Positions 1 to 5,766 are shown, counted from the stretch's first letter. The stretch is 6,228 bases of DNA from Desulfobacteraceae bacterium (GCA_011389605.1 JAABTZ010000203.1:1-6228); one strand, 5' to 3'. Notes: generated from the letters alone by a model not told the origin. A program made the numbers and translations.

Positions 1-93
1 TTTAAAATATAAATTGATGTTATCCTTTAAAATTAATTGTTTTTAAAAATCTGAAACGCTCAGTTTAGGTGAAAAAAACATTCCGGGCCGGGG

Positions 94-729
94 CTATCCC
101 TCGTAGAGCACTGCCAGGATCCTGGCCCGGTCCTTTTTTGCCGCAACCATATGAGAGGTGGTTGACAGATAGTAGATGCTGTCGCCGGGTTCCAGTTCAA
201 AACTGTCTTTCTCGATTCTAACCAGAACCGTGCCTTCCAGAACATAGATAAACTCCTCGCCTTCGTGCACGGAAGCTTCCTGGTCGGGATTTTCCTCCAG
301 ATCAACTATGAGTGCCTCCATGTGCCGGCCCCGTACTTCCGGTGCCAGGCTCTGGTAGGCGTAAAGCTTGCGGCCCTTGGGAGAAGTAGATCTGGTAACG
401 GGCTTTCGTTCATGCTTGCGGGTAACTGAATACAGACGATTGCCCACCCCGGACAAAAGCCTGGAAAATGCACTGTCAAGGGCCTTGGAAAGTTTTACCA
501 GGGTTCCTAGCTGTGGCTGGATCTCATTTGCCTCTATCTTGGTCAGGGTTTCCACGTCAAAGCCTGTCAGTGCCGCAATCTCATCATAGGTAATGCCTTT
601 CTCCTCACGGATACCCCGAATCCGGTCGCCAATGGCCTCAACATCCACAGTCTGGACTTCATGCTCAATATTGCCTGTGAGCACCTCGTAGCGGTCCTTA
701 TGTTCCGGAGATTTTTCATATTCAACCAT
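94..729 (-). CDS. XRE-family transcriptional regulator with C-terminal cupin domain
   Basis: This is a predicted 211-residue cytoplasmic DNA-binding regulator. Residues about 33-90 form an XRE-type helix-turn-helix (IRGIREEKGITYDEIA, then TGFDVETLTKIEANE). Residues about 138-211 form a small cupin barrel with the metal-site-like HEGEEFIYVLEG motif and a later GDSIYYLSTTSH segment. Family members usually sense a small ligand through the cupin and act as local repressors or activators; the ligand is unknown here. The frame stays open upstream to 813, but the ATG at 729 is preferred because AGGAG lies 7 bases before it, and residues before the HTH are already non-conserved from this start. A charged stretch of about 30 residues precedes the HTH. 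The gene is divergent from the LUD gene at 927 and shares its regulatory gap, so control of that gene and of itself is likely. Family assignment is firm; the target is inferred. Confidence 0.92.
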   Translation of the reverse strand: MVEYEKSPEHKDRYEVLTGNIEHEVQTVDVEAIGDRIRGIREEKGITYDEIAALTGFDVETLTKIEANEIQPQLGTLVKLSKALDSAFSRLLSGVGNRLYSVTRKHERKPVTRSTSPKGRKLYAYQSLAPEVRGRHMEALIVDLEENPDQEASVHEGEEFIYVLEGTVLVRIEKDSFELEPGDSIYYLSTTSHMVAAKKDRARILAVLYEG

Positions 730-837
730 TTCATCGCTCCTTTGACTGACGAATTTGCCCCAACAGATCCGATATGCAGATTCTAAAAAACCTTTGATTA
801 TTACTCTTACCAAAACCTTTCCTAAGCGTCAAACTCC

Positions 838-868
838 AATCCGGATTATCCTCTGCGACAACCGGTTG
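838..868. promoter_or_regulatory. Paired CCGG-core palindromes, candidate XRE-cupin operators
   Basis: Two perfect 10-bp palindromes lie here: AATCCGGATT at 838-847 and CAACCGGTTG at 859-868. They share the pattern nAnCCGGnTn, and their centres are 21 bp apart, about two helical turns, which would place two dimers on the same face of the DNA. They sit between the divergent XRE-cupin and LUD genes. The second overlaps the possible -35 of the LUD gene. On the minus strand a TTGACG (832-827) lies just beyond the first, with only a weak TAAGAG -10 (809-804). Operator function is inferred from symmetry, spacing and position. Confidence 0.4.
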
Positions 869-895
869 CCATAAACCAGGACCTTATGGTATTTA
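866..895 (+). promoter_or_regulatory. Candidate promoter of the LUD gene with internal inverted repeat
   Basis: TTGCCA (866-871, one mismatch to TTGACA) is followed after 18 bp by TATTTA (890-895), a weak -10. TTTAAT at 892-897 is a better -10 but its spacing would be 20 bp. A perfect inverted repeat, CCATAA (869-874) and TTATGG (884-889), fills the spacer and could be a second operator. The predicted transcript would have a leader of about 25 bases carrying the AAAGGGGG ribosome binding site of the LUD gene. Confidence 0.33.
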
Positions 896-926
896 ATAAA
901 AAATCAAAGAGAAAGGGGGACAAGCA

Positions 927-1571
927 ATGACAGACATCCAATACCAGGCCTGGCTGTGGGAAAAACTGGGGCACCAGACCATCGAGAATCTTAAAAAACA
1001 TGGTTTTGCAGCTCATTTCGTGGCCACGGCAGACGAGGCCCGGGAGCTTATCCTGGAAGTTGTCAAAGACTATGAAACTTACGGTTTTGGCGGATCGGCA
1101 ACTGCCAGGGCCCTGGGTCTGCCAAAAGCTCTTCTGCAGAAGGAAAAAACCATATATGACCACTGGGAGCCCGGCCCTGAGGAATCAGATCTATCCCTGC
1201 GCCTTAAGCAGGGCCGGTGTGATTGTTTTATCTGCAGCGCCAATGCTGTTTCAGCCACCGGGGAAATCGTAAATGTCGACGGCGTGGGCAACCGTACCAA
1301 TGCCATGACCTTTGGATGTCCCAATGTGATCATCGCGGCAGGCATGAACAAGGTGACCCTGGATTTAGACGGCGCATTGCGCAGGGTACGGGAAGTTGCA
1401 GCACCCATGCGCGCCAAAAGCTTAAATATGAATACACCCTGTGCGGAGACGGGCATCTGCACGGACTGCAACTCGCCCCAGCGCATCTGCCGAATCACCA
1501 CGATCCTGCACCGAAAACCAATGATGACCGATGTAACCGTGGTGCTGATCAACTCCGCCCTTGGATATTGA
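927..1571 (+). CDS. LUD-domain (DUF162, LutC/YkgG-like) protein
   Basis: This 214-residue cytoplasmic protein belongs to the LUD domain family, whose best-known members are LutB/LutC of L-lactate utilisation. Visible family signatures are GFGGSATARALGL (residues 53-65), the core from SANAVSATGEIVN (104-116) through DGVGNRTNAM to GMNKV (139-143), and a C-terminal cysteine cluster with C172, C178, C181 and C188 in the context PCAETGICTDCNSPQRIC. The cluster recurs in stand-alone members of the family and could bind metal or an Fe-S cluster, but that is inference. The start is supported by AAAGGGGG seven bases upstream. LutA- and LutB-type partners are absent from the window, so the substrate cannot be named and a lactate role should not be assumed. 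It is transcribed away from the XRE-cupin gene and converges on the quinone oxidoreductase gene. Family call is strong, function uncertain. Confidence 0.9.
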   Translation: MTDIQYQAWLWEKLGHQTIENLKKHGFAAHFVATADEARELILEVVKDYETYGFGGSATARALGLPKALLQKEKTIYDHWEPGPEESDLSLRLKQGRCDCFICSANAVSATGEIVNVDGVGNRTNAMTFGCPNVIIAAGMNKVTLDLDGALRRVREVAAPMRAKSLNMNTPCAETGICTDCNSPQRICRITTILHRKPMMTDVTVVLINSALGY

Positions 1572-1600
1572 TGGGCGCCTTGCCCGCCATGGACCACATT

Positions 1601-1627
1601 GCAGAACTGGCAGGTTGCCAATGCTGC
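1601..1627. terminator. Dyad between convergent genes, possible weak terminator
   Basis: GCAG (1601-1604) and TGGCA (1608-1612) pair with TGCCA (1616-1620) and CTGC (1624-1627), giving a stem with a small symmetric internal loop and a three-base apex. It lies in the 106-bp gap between the 3' ends of the LUD and quinone oxidoreductase genes, where a bidirectional terminator would be expected. Neither strand has a U-tract after the stem, so this is at best a weak or factor-dependent site. Confidence 0.25.
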
Positions 1628-1677
1628 TGTCAGACATCTGTTTGACCGGCATTTTCGGCAGTCTGCCAGGTTCAAAT

Positions 1678-2655
1678 TCAGGGCATCAGCACGGTGCTGC
1701 CGGTTGTCTTCCGTGCCTCCAGGTCCTGATGGGCCCGGGCGGCATCCTTTAGCTCGTAGGTCTGGCTGATCGGAATTTTTACTGCGCCGCTTTCCACCAT
1801 CTCAAACAGGTCCCTGGCGTGGGCCAGCAGATCTTCGCGCCGGGCCGTGTAGGCCATCAGGCTGGGCCGGGTTAGAAAAAGCGAGCCTTTTGCAGAAAGA
1901 ATCCCAATATCAAACGGAGCCACGGCCCCCGATGACTGGCCAAAGGACACCATGGTTCCCATGGGCCTCAAGCAGTCCAGGGATTTCGTGAAAGTGTCCC
2001 TGCCCACGCTGTCATATACAACGTCCACACCTTCTCCATCGGTAACATCCTTTACGCGGGCGACAAAATCGGTCTCCTTGTATAGAATGGTATGGCTGCA
2101 GCCGTTTTTTCCGGCGATTTCGGCTTTTTCAGACGATCCGACCGTGCCGATGACCTGGGCGCCCAAAGCGCGGGCCCACTGGCACACGATGGTTCCTACC
2201 CCGCCTGCGGCCGCATGGATCAGGATGCGGTCCCCGGCCTTTACGGGATAGCATCCCGTGAGCAGGTACCGGGCGGTCATACCCTGGAGCATCATGGCCG
2301 CGCCCTGCTCAAATGAGATGTCCCCGGGCAGAGGTACCAGCCGGTGGGCGGGGATGCAGCGGACCTGTGCATAAGCCCCCGGCGGAACACTGGCATAGGC
2401 TACCCGGTCTCCGGGCTTGAACTCTTTGACATCCTGGCCGGCGGCCTCAATTATGCCCGCGCCTTCCATCCCGATCACGGCCGGAAGTGCGGGCAGCGGG
2501 TAGAGGCCGGTACGATGGTATACATCGATAAAGTTGAGTCCGACCGCTTCATGGCGCAGGCGAACCTCACCCGGAGCCGGATCGCCCGGATCGTATTGCT
2601 CCCAGCGCATGACCTCCGGACCGCCGGTTTCATGGATTCTTATGGCTTTGGGCAT
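1678..2655 (-). CDS. qor: Zinc-independent NADPH:quinone oxidoreductase (MDR superfamily)
   Basis: This 325-residue cytoplasmic protein is a full-length medium-chain dehydrogenase/reductase of the quinone oxidoreductase class. It has the N-terminal GroES-like fold with NFIDVYHRTGLY (41-52), a GMEGAG turn (62-67), GDRVAY (82-87), and the Rossmann nucleotide-binding loop AAAGGVG (148-154). The catalytic and structural zinc cysteines of alcohol dehydrogenases are absent, as expected for this class. Members usually reduce quinones or other enones with NADPH. The ATG at 2655 is chosen over an adjacent GTG at 2658 because AAGGAGG lies six bases before the ATG and only three before the GTG. The gene is convergent with the LUD gene and seems to be a single transcription unit with its own promoter. 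The physiological substrate cannot be read from the sequence. Confidence 0.93.
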   Translation of the reverse strand: MPKAIRIHETGGPEVMRWEQYDPGDPAPGEVRLRHEAVGLNFIDVYHRTGLYPLPALPAVIGMEGAGIIEAAGQDVKEFKPGDRVAYASVPPGAYAQVRCIPAHRLVPLPGDISFEQGAAMMLQGMTARYLLTGCYPVKAGDRILIHAAAGGVGTIVCQWARALGAQVIGTVGSSEKAEIAGKNGCSHTILYKETDFVARVKDVTDGEGVDVVYDSVGRDTFTKSLDCLRPMGTMVSFGQSSGAVAPFDIGILSAKGSLFLTRPSLMAYTARREDLLAHARDLFEMVESGAVKIPISQTYELKDAARAHQDLEARKTTGSTVLMP

Positions 2656-2713
2656 CACAGACCTCCTTAAAGGAAAAATTACGAGTGCATCAGTTCTTCT
2701 CCCTATAATTCAA

Positions 2714-2744
2714 AATATATGGTCATGCAGCAGGGATATGTCAA
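2714..2744 (-). promoter_or_regulatory. Candidate sigma-70-type promoter of the quinone oxidoreductase gene
   Basis: On the minus strand a perfect TTGACA (2744-2739) is followed by TATATT (2719-2714, one mismatch to TATAAT) after a 19-bp spacer. The spacer is longer than the ideal 17 bp. The predicted leader is about 50 bases and contains the AAGGAGG ribosome binding site before the ATG at 2655. Confidence 0.4.
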
Positions 2745-2774
2745 ATTGACGAAAAATCCGGCAGCAATTCTTAA

Positions 2775-2924
2775 CAGGTCTATGATGAAATAAAAAAAGC
2801 AGGCAGGACCTATTTTTTTATTGCTCCCCCCAAAGTCCCAAAGACCCTGGAACAGCAGGCACTGACTTTTGAGATTACAGCATTACAGCATTTCCTGGTT
2901 GACAAAAGCCCGTTTCCCGAATAG
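2775..2924 (+). pseudogene. Start-less 49-codon protein-like remnant upstream of ParA
   Basis: This frame runs from just after a TAA (2772-2774) to a TAG (2922-2924) and reads as ordinary protein: QVYDEIKKAGRTYFF, then IAPPKVPKTLEQQALTFEIT, then ALQHFLVDKSPFPE. It contains no ATG, GTG or TTG. A second short frame (2725-2793, MQQGYVKLTKNPAAILNR) overlaps its 5' part in another phase, so a single indel near 2775 would join them into a protein of about 67 residues. I do not recognise the family. It could be the 3' end of a decayed gene or a chance open frame. Both the quinone oxidoreductase promoter and the ParA promoter candidates lie in or beside it, which argues that it is no longer expressed as a gene. 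Confidence 0.3.
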
Positions 2925-2927
2925 ATA
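2899..2927 (+). promoter_or_regulatory. Candidate sigma-70-type promoter of the ParA gene
   Basis: A perfect TTGACA (2899-2904), an ideal 17-bp spacer, and a weak -10 TAGATA (2922-2927) lie about 60 bases before the ATG at 2985. The match rests mostly on the -35 box. Confidence 0.38.
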
Positions 2928-2984
2928 TTTTTTGAAAGGCAATTCCCCAAGTTATTTCCGTTACTTTTGCCGCAGGTATACAAG

Positions 2985-3875
2985 ATGGCTGTAATTTCGG
3001 TCTATAACAATAAAGGCGGCGTCGGCAAATCGACCATTACGGTTTTTCTGTCGGATTTTTTCTCATCCATCCGGATAGCCGGCAAAGAAGCCCGGGTTGC
3101 CGTGGTGGACCTCGACAGCCAATCCAGCTCTGCCACCTCCCTGATCGGTATCCACGCGGTTGCCGCTGCCAAATCTGATAAACGAAGCATTACACACCTG
3201 TTTAAAGACATCAACAACGGCAAAAAGGTGCGCTTTTCCGACTATCTGCTCAAAAGGGAAAAGGGCCGCACGCAAAGCAGGCGGATTCCACTTGCCGAAC
3301 TCTGGGTCATGACCCAGGAGCGTGAATCAGCCATTGACATCGAATCAAAATGGAGCCAGCAAAAAGTTGTCCGTTTTCTGCAATCCCTGAGCAGCACCCT
3401 GCAAAAAAAGTTTGACCTCATCTTATTTGACACGCCGGCCAACGTAGACCAAAGAAACAAACTAACAATGGCAGCTCTTCGCACATCCGACTACATTTTG
3501 ATCCCATCGGAGTCCAGCCGCATGGCAGTCAATGCCATGACCGACACATTCAACATGATACAATATGCCCGGGCAATTGAAAACAACCGGCATCCGGCGC
3601 CGCAGACAGCCGGAATTCTTCTTAACAAGACCGATCGGCGAACCCGGCAGTACAAGCTCCATAACCGGGAACTGATCGATATCGCAGCCCGCCACAACAC
3701 AACCATTTTCAAAAACTACTTTCCCCAGGCCCACACCCTGTCAAGTGCTGCAGACGACAGCCTCTATTTTCCCACCCTGCGGGAAAAATATGATACATAT
3801 TATGATCATGTCCGAAAGGCAGCCGTGGAACTTGCCGGCCGGTGCGGATACAAGGTCAGGCAAATACCGAGATAA
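2985..3875 (+). CDS. ParA/MinD-family ATPase
   Basis: This 296-residue cytoplasmic ATPase has the deviant Walker A motif KGGVGKST (10-17, signature lysine K10 and P-loop lysine K15), the A' motif VVDLDSQSS (40-48) and the Walker B motif DLILFDTPAN (144-153). Family members dimerise on ATP, bind DNA or membrane, and position plasmids, chromosome origins or protein cargo. The segment between A' and B is long (about 95 residues) and basic. The frame is open upstream to a TTG at 2967, but ATG 2985 gives the canonical MAVISVYNNKGGVGK start and has a weak CAGG before it; the TTG has no ribosome binding site. No ParB gene or parS-like repeat is visible, so this is a solo ParA in this window and its cargo is unknown. 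Its TAA overlaps the ATG of the next, broken frame. Confidence 0.9.
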   Translation: MAVISVYNNKGGVGKSTITVFLSDFFSSIRIAGKEARVAVVDLDSQSSSATSLIGIHAVAAAKSDKRSITHLFKDINNGKKVRFSDYLLKREKGRTQSRRIPLAELWVMTQERESAIDIESKWSQQKVVRFLQSLSSTLQKKFDLILFDTPANVDQRNKLTMAALRTSDYILIPSESSRMAVNAMTDTFNMIQYARAIENNRHPAPQTAGILLNKTDRRTRQYKLHNRELIDIAARHNTTIFKNYFPQAHTLSSAADDSLYFPTLREKYDTYYDHVRKAAVELAGRCGYKVRQIPR

Positions 3876-4080
3876 TGGAAATAACCGGAAAGCAGTTGAT
3901 AGCCGGCATAAGCATATCCTTTTCCCCGAAGAAATCATCCAAAACGGCAAGCGATACATCCTGAACCATCGCCGGCCCGCAAAGATGCCACCGATCGCCG
4001 GGCGTTCATCCAATCACCGGGAAATCACCGATCATATCTGGGAAAAATACGCTTGCTGCTATGACCCCTGGCTTTCCTGA
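3875..4080 (+). pseudogene. Short frame-broken ORF overlapping the ParA stop
   Basis: The ParA stop overlaps a new ATG (TAATG, ATG at 3875). That frame starts MEITGKQLIAGISIS and stops at 3962-3964 after 29 codons. In the -1 frame, from about 3914, codons become strongly G/C-ending and read ILFPEEIIQNGKRYILNHRR, then PAKMPPIAGRSSNHREITDH, then IWEKYACCYDPWLS, stopping at 4078-4080. A one-base indel in or near the CCTTTTCCCC run (3918-3927) would join them into one translationally coupled gene of about 68 residues. Alternatives are an intact gene in the second frame starting inside ParA (ATG near 3808 or TTG near 3832), a real decay event, or a sequencing error. I do not recognise the product. 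No convincing slippery heptamer is seen, so programmed frameshifting is not favoured. Confidence 0.38.
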
Positions 4081-4147
4081 ATATCATTTTATTTACCAGC
4101 TATTTTCCTGCTCAGAGCAGCATGCCACATATTTATGTTGAAGTTCT

Positions 4148-4192
4148 CTGCTGTGGTATTATTTTTGTTTAACAAATCAAAAATCATAGCAG
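4148..4192. promoter_or_regulatory. Long imperfect hairpin in the leader of the lipoprotein operon
   Basis: CTGCTGTG (4148-4155) pairs with CATAGCAG (4185-4192) with one G-U, and ATTTTTG (4161-4167) pairs with CAAAAAT (4178-4184). The two right arms are adjacent, and GTATT (4156-4160) bulges on the left. The apex contains a 13-bp palindrome, TTTGTTTAACAAA (4164-4176). It lies about 75 bases before the lipoprotein start. A TATAAA at 4209-4214 could be a -10, but no good -35 precedes it. The site could be an operator or an RNA structure; no U-tract follows, so it is not a typical terminator. Confidence 0.35.
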
Positions 4193-4266
4193 CGTAATAA
4201 ACGGTTTTTATAAATTAAATCCGGCAGCAAAGAATCTTCAACAATTATTTATTAATGGAGGGCTTT

Positions 4267-4623
4267 ATGAAAAAAATTCTGATCATGGTTTTATTGTTGC
4301 TTGTTTTCGGGTTGTCAGCCTGTGCCACCAAGTATCCGCCGCCCAACACGGAGATCAGCATGGCCAACTCGGCAATCAGCCAGGCAGAAAAAGCCGGTGC
4401 CTATGAAACTGCACCTCTTGAGCTCCGGTCCGCAAGGGAAAAGCTAAATCAGGCCCGGGAGGCCTTAAACAATGAAGACAACCTTAAAGCCATGCGGCTG
4501 GCCAAACAGGCTGCGGCAGATGCAAACCTTGCCGAGGCAAAAGCGCGGGCAGAAAGCAGCAGAAAGGCACTGCAGGAAATACAGGACAGTATCAAAGCCC
4601 TGCAGGAAGAAATCAACAGATAA
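4267..4623 (+). CDS. Small DUF4398-domain lipoprotein
   Basis: This predicted 118-residue protein is exported and lipid-anchored. It begins MKKILIMVLLLL and has the lipobox LSAC with the lipidated cysteine at residue 19; alanine at +2 fits outer-membrane sorting. The mature part is helical and rich in Ala, Glu, Lys and Arg. It carries the DUF4398 pattern APLELRSAREKLNQAREAL followed by MRLAKQAAADANLAEAKA, and ends in a likely coiled coil. ATG 4267 is chosen over the in-frame ATG at 4255 because GGAGG (4257-4261) lies five bases before 4267 and the lysine-rich N-terminus begins there. It is followed after 47 bp by a second gene with the same domain plus OmpA, so the two form an operon. The family has no assigned biochemical role; a periplasm-facing structural or adaptor role is inferred. 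Confidence 0.88.
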   Translation: MKKILIMVLLLLVFGLSACATKYPPPNTEISMANSAISQAEKAGAYETAPLELRSAREKLNQAREALNNEDNLKAMRLAKQAAADANLAEAKARAESSRKALQEIQDSIKALQEEINR

Positions 4624-4670
4624 AGCGACAGCTGATTTAACACAATCTGATATAAATGGAGGCTTAACTA

Positions 4671-5579
4671 ATGGAAATAAAAAGAATAAAATATTTGGTT
4701 GTTCCTGTTTTTTTCAGCATTGCCGCTTTTCTCTCGGGCGGCTGTGCCACCATGCAGGAAAATTCCATGCTTTTAAGCGCACATGATGTTTACACTGAAA
4801 TCCAAAATAATCCTGACATACACAAATATGCCCCCATGGAACTGGCTGATGCCAGGGAAGCATTTGAAAAAGCTCAGAAAGGCTGGGAGACAAAACAGGA
4901 TCCTGAAGAAGTTTCACATCTTGCCTATGTTGCAAAGCAAAAAGCCCTCATCGCCAAGGAAACCGCTGCAATGAAGAAAGCTGAAAGAAAACGGGAATCA
5001 GCCAGCAAGGAAAGAAGTATTGTTCTTCTTTCTGCACGGGCAAGTGAAGCAGAGGAATCACTTAAGCAAGCCGAGCAAGCCAGGCGTGAGGCTGAACTTG
5101 CACGCCAGGAAGCCAAACAGGCAAAGATTGAAGCCCTGGCCGAAGAGGAAAAGGCAAAAAAACTGGAAGCCCGGATTGCCGACCTGCAGGCAGAACAAAC
5201 CCAGCGGGGCCTGGTGCTGACCCTGGGAGATGTCCTTTTTGACACGGCCAAAAGCGATCTCAAAAAAGGTGCCTATGCAACCATTGAGAAGCTATCGGAG
5301 TTTCTTGAAGAATACCCGGAAAGAAAAGTTCTTATAGAGGGACATACAGACAGTGTCGGAGGTGATCAGTACAATTTAGGACTTTCCATCAACCGCGCTG
5401 AAGCCGTGCGTGATGCGCTCATGGAAATGGGAATTGATTCTGCACGGATTCGCACCAAGGGTTATGGCAAAAAATTTCCGGTCGCAAGCAATGACACCCC
5501 AGCGGGTCGCCAGCGAAACAGGCGGGTGGAAATAATAATTTCCGATGAAAAGGGGGCAATAAAAGAACGTGCCAGATAA
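4671..5579 (+). CDS. DUF4398-OmpA outer-membrane lipoprotein, peptidoglycan-binding
   Basis: This 302-residue protein has an N-terminal signal (VVPVFFSIAAFLSGGC) with a likely lipidated C25 and +2 alanine; serine instead of leucine at -3 makes the lipobox slightly off-consensus. Residues about 30-100 carry a DUF4398 domain (APMELADAREAFEKAQKGW). Residues about 100-178 are an Ala/Glu/Lys/Arg-rich coiled coil. Residues about 180-290 are an OmpA-like domain with FDTAKSDL, GHTDSVG and LSINRAEAV; D227 and R242 match the residues that bind the diaminopimelate of peptidoglycan. The start has GGAGG eight bases upstream. The protein should tether the outer membrane to the cell wall, with the coil as a spacer. 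It is the second gene of an operon with a DUF4398-only lipoprotein, suggesting partnership. The C-terminus ends in a short charged tail, KGAIKERAR. Confidence 0.93.
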   Translation: MEIKRIKYLVVPVFFSIAAFLSGGCATMQENSMLLSAHDVYTEIQNNPDIHKYAPMELADAREAFEKAQKGWETKQDPEEVSHLAYVAKQKALIAKETAAMKKAERKRESASKERSIVLLSARASEAEESLKQAEQARREAELARQEAKQAKIEALAEEEKAKKLEARIADLQAEQTQRGLVLTLGDVLFDTAKSDLKKGAYATIEKLSEFLEEYPERKVLIEGHTDSVGGDQYNLGLSINRAEAVRDALMEMGIDSARIRTKGYGKKFPVASNDTPAGRQRNRRVEIIISDEKGAIKERAR

Positions 5580-5638
5580 CAGGGCCGAATCTGATAGCAT
5601 CTGAGGCCATAGGTCATATCCCCAGTACATGCCCTGGC

Positions 5639-5698
5639 AAAAAAAAATGCAGTCCCGGTTGCCGGCCGATTCTGCCACAATACGGCAGCCGGGCTGCA
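5639..5698 (-). terminator. Intrinsic terminator of the iron-sulfur flavoprotein gene
   Basis: On the minus strand a GC-rich stem of about 15 pairs is followed by ATTTTTTTTT (5648-5639). On plus-strand coordinates the arms are TGCAG, CCCGG, TGCCG (5648-5664, T5653 bulged and T5659 pairing with G5688) and CGGCA, CCGGG, CTGCA (5683-5698). The loop is 18 bases. It lies about 70 bases after the stop at 5767. No U-tract follows the stem on the plus strand, so it acts in one direction. Confidence 0.82.
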
Positions 5699-5715
5699 AA
5701 CATTGCCATTATATA

Positions 5716-5739
5716 CCAAGCCGCCAGGGCTGGATTTTT
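5716..5739 (+). terminator. Candidate terminator of the lipoprotein operon
   Basis: CC (5716-5717) and AGCC (5719-5722) pair with GGCT (5728-5731) and GG (5732-5733) around a five-base loop, with A5718 bulged. ATTTTT follows at 5734-5739. The stem is short, and the site is about 137 bases after the OmpA stop, so support is moderate. It overlaps the 3' flank of the convergent flavoprotein gene. Confidence 0.4.
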
Positions 5740-5766
5740 AATAACTTTTCAATGGGCAATGTTTCT

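Noticed and set aside
72..93. A-run at 72-78 next to GC-rich CCGGGCCGGGG, as a terminator for the XRE-cupin gene
   Set aside because: On the minus strand the T-run follows GC-rich DNA, but only three-pair stems with acceptable loops can be drawn, so it is not a convincing hairpin.
730..813. Longer XRE-cupin protein starting at 813
   Set aside because: The ATG at 729 has a good AGGAG at proper spacing, and the extra 28 residues carry no recognisable domain.
1079..1675. 198-codon minus-strand frame opposite the LUD gene
   Set aside because: It is a shadow of the LUD gene, with no domain and no coding support of its own.
2874..2889. Tandem ATTACAGC x2 as a possible iteron
   Set aside because: Only two copies occur, and the stretch lies in the protein-like frame (EITALQ), so chance or coding explains it.
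3918..3928. Programmed -1 frameshift after ParA
   Set aside because: No X-XXY-YYZ heptamer in the zero frame and no clear downstream stem were found; an indel or alternative start is simpler.
4108..4120. CTGCT-CAG-AGCAG mini-hairpin as a terminator after the ParA region
   Set aside because: The stem is only five pairs and has no U-tract after it on either strand.
4161..4184. FNR-type site in the lipoprotein leader
   Set aside because: The right half resembles ATCAA, but the left half lacks TTGAT at the proper spacing.
4925..5263. 112-codon minus-strand frame opposite the OmpA coiled coil
   Set aside because: It is a low-complexity Ser/Ala-rich shadow of the Ala/Glu/Lys-rich coil.
5701..5761. 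CATTGCC (5701-5707) and GGCAATG (5755-5761) inverted repeat
   Set aside because: The seven-base arms are 47 bases apart and flank the terminator candidate; distance and size make it unremarkable.
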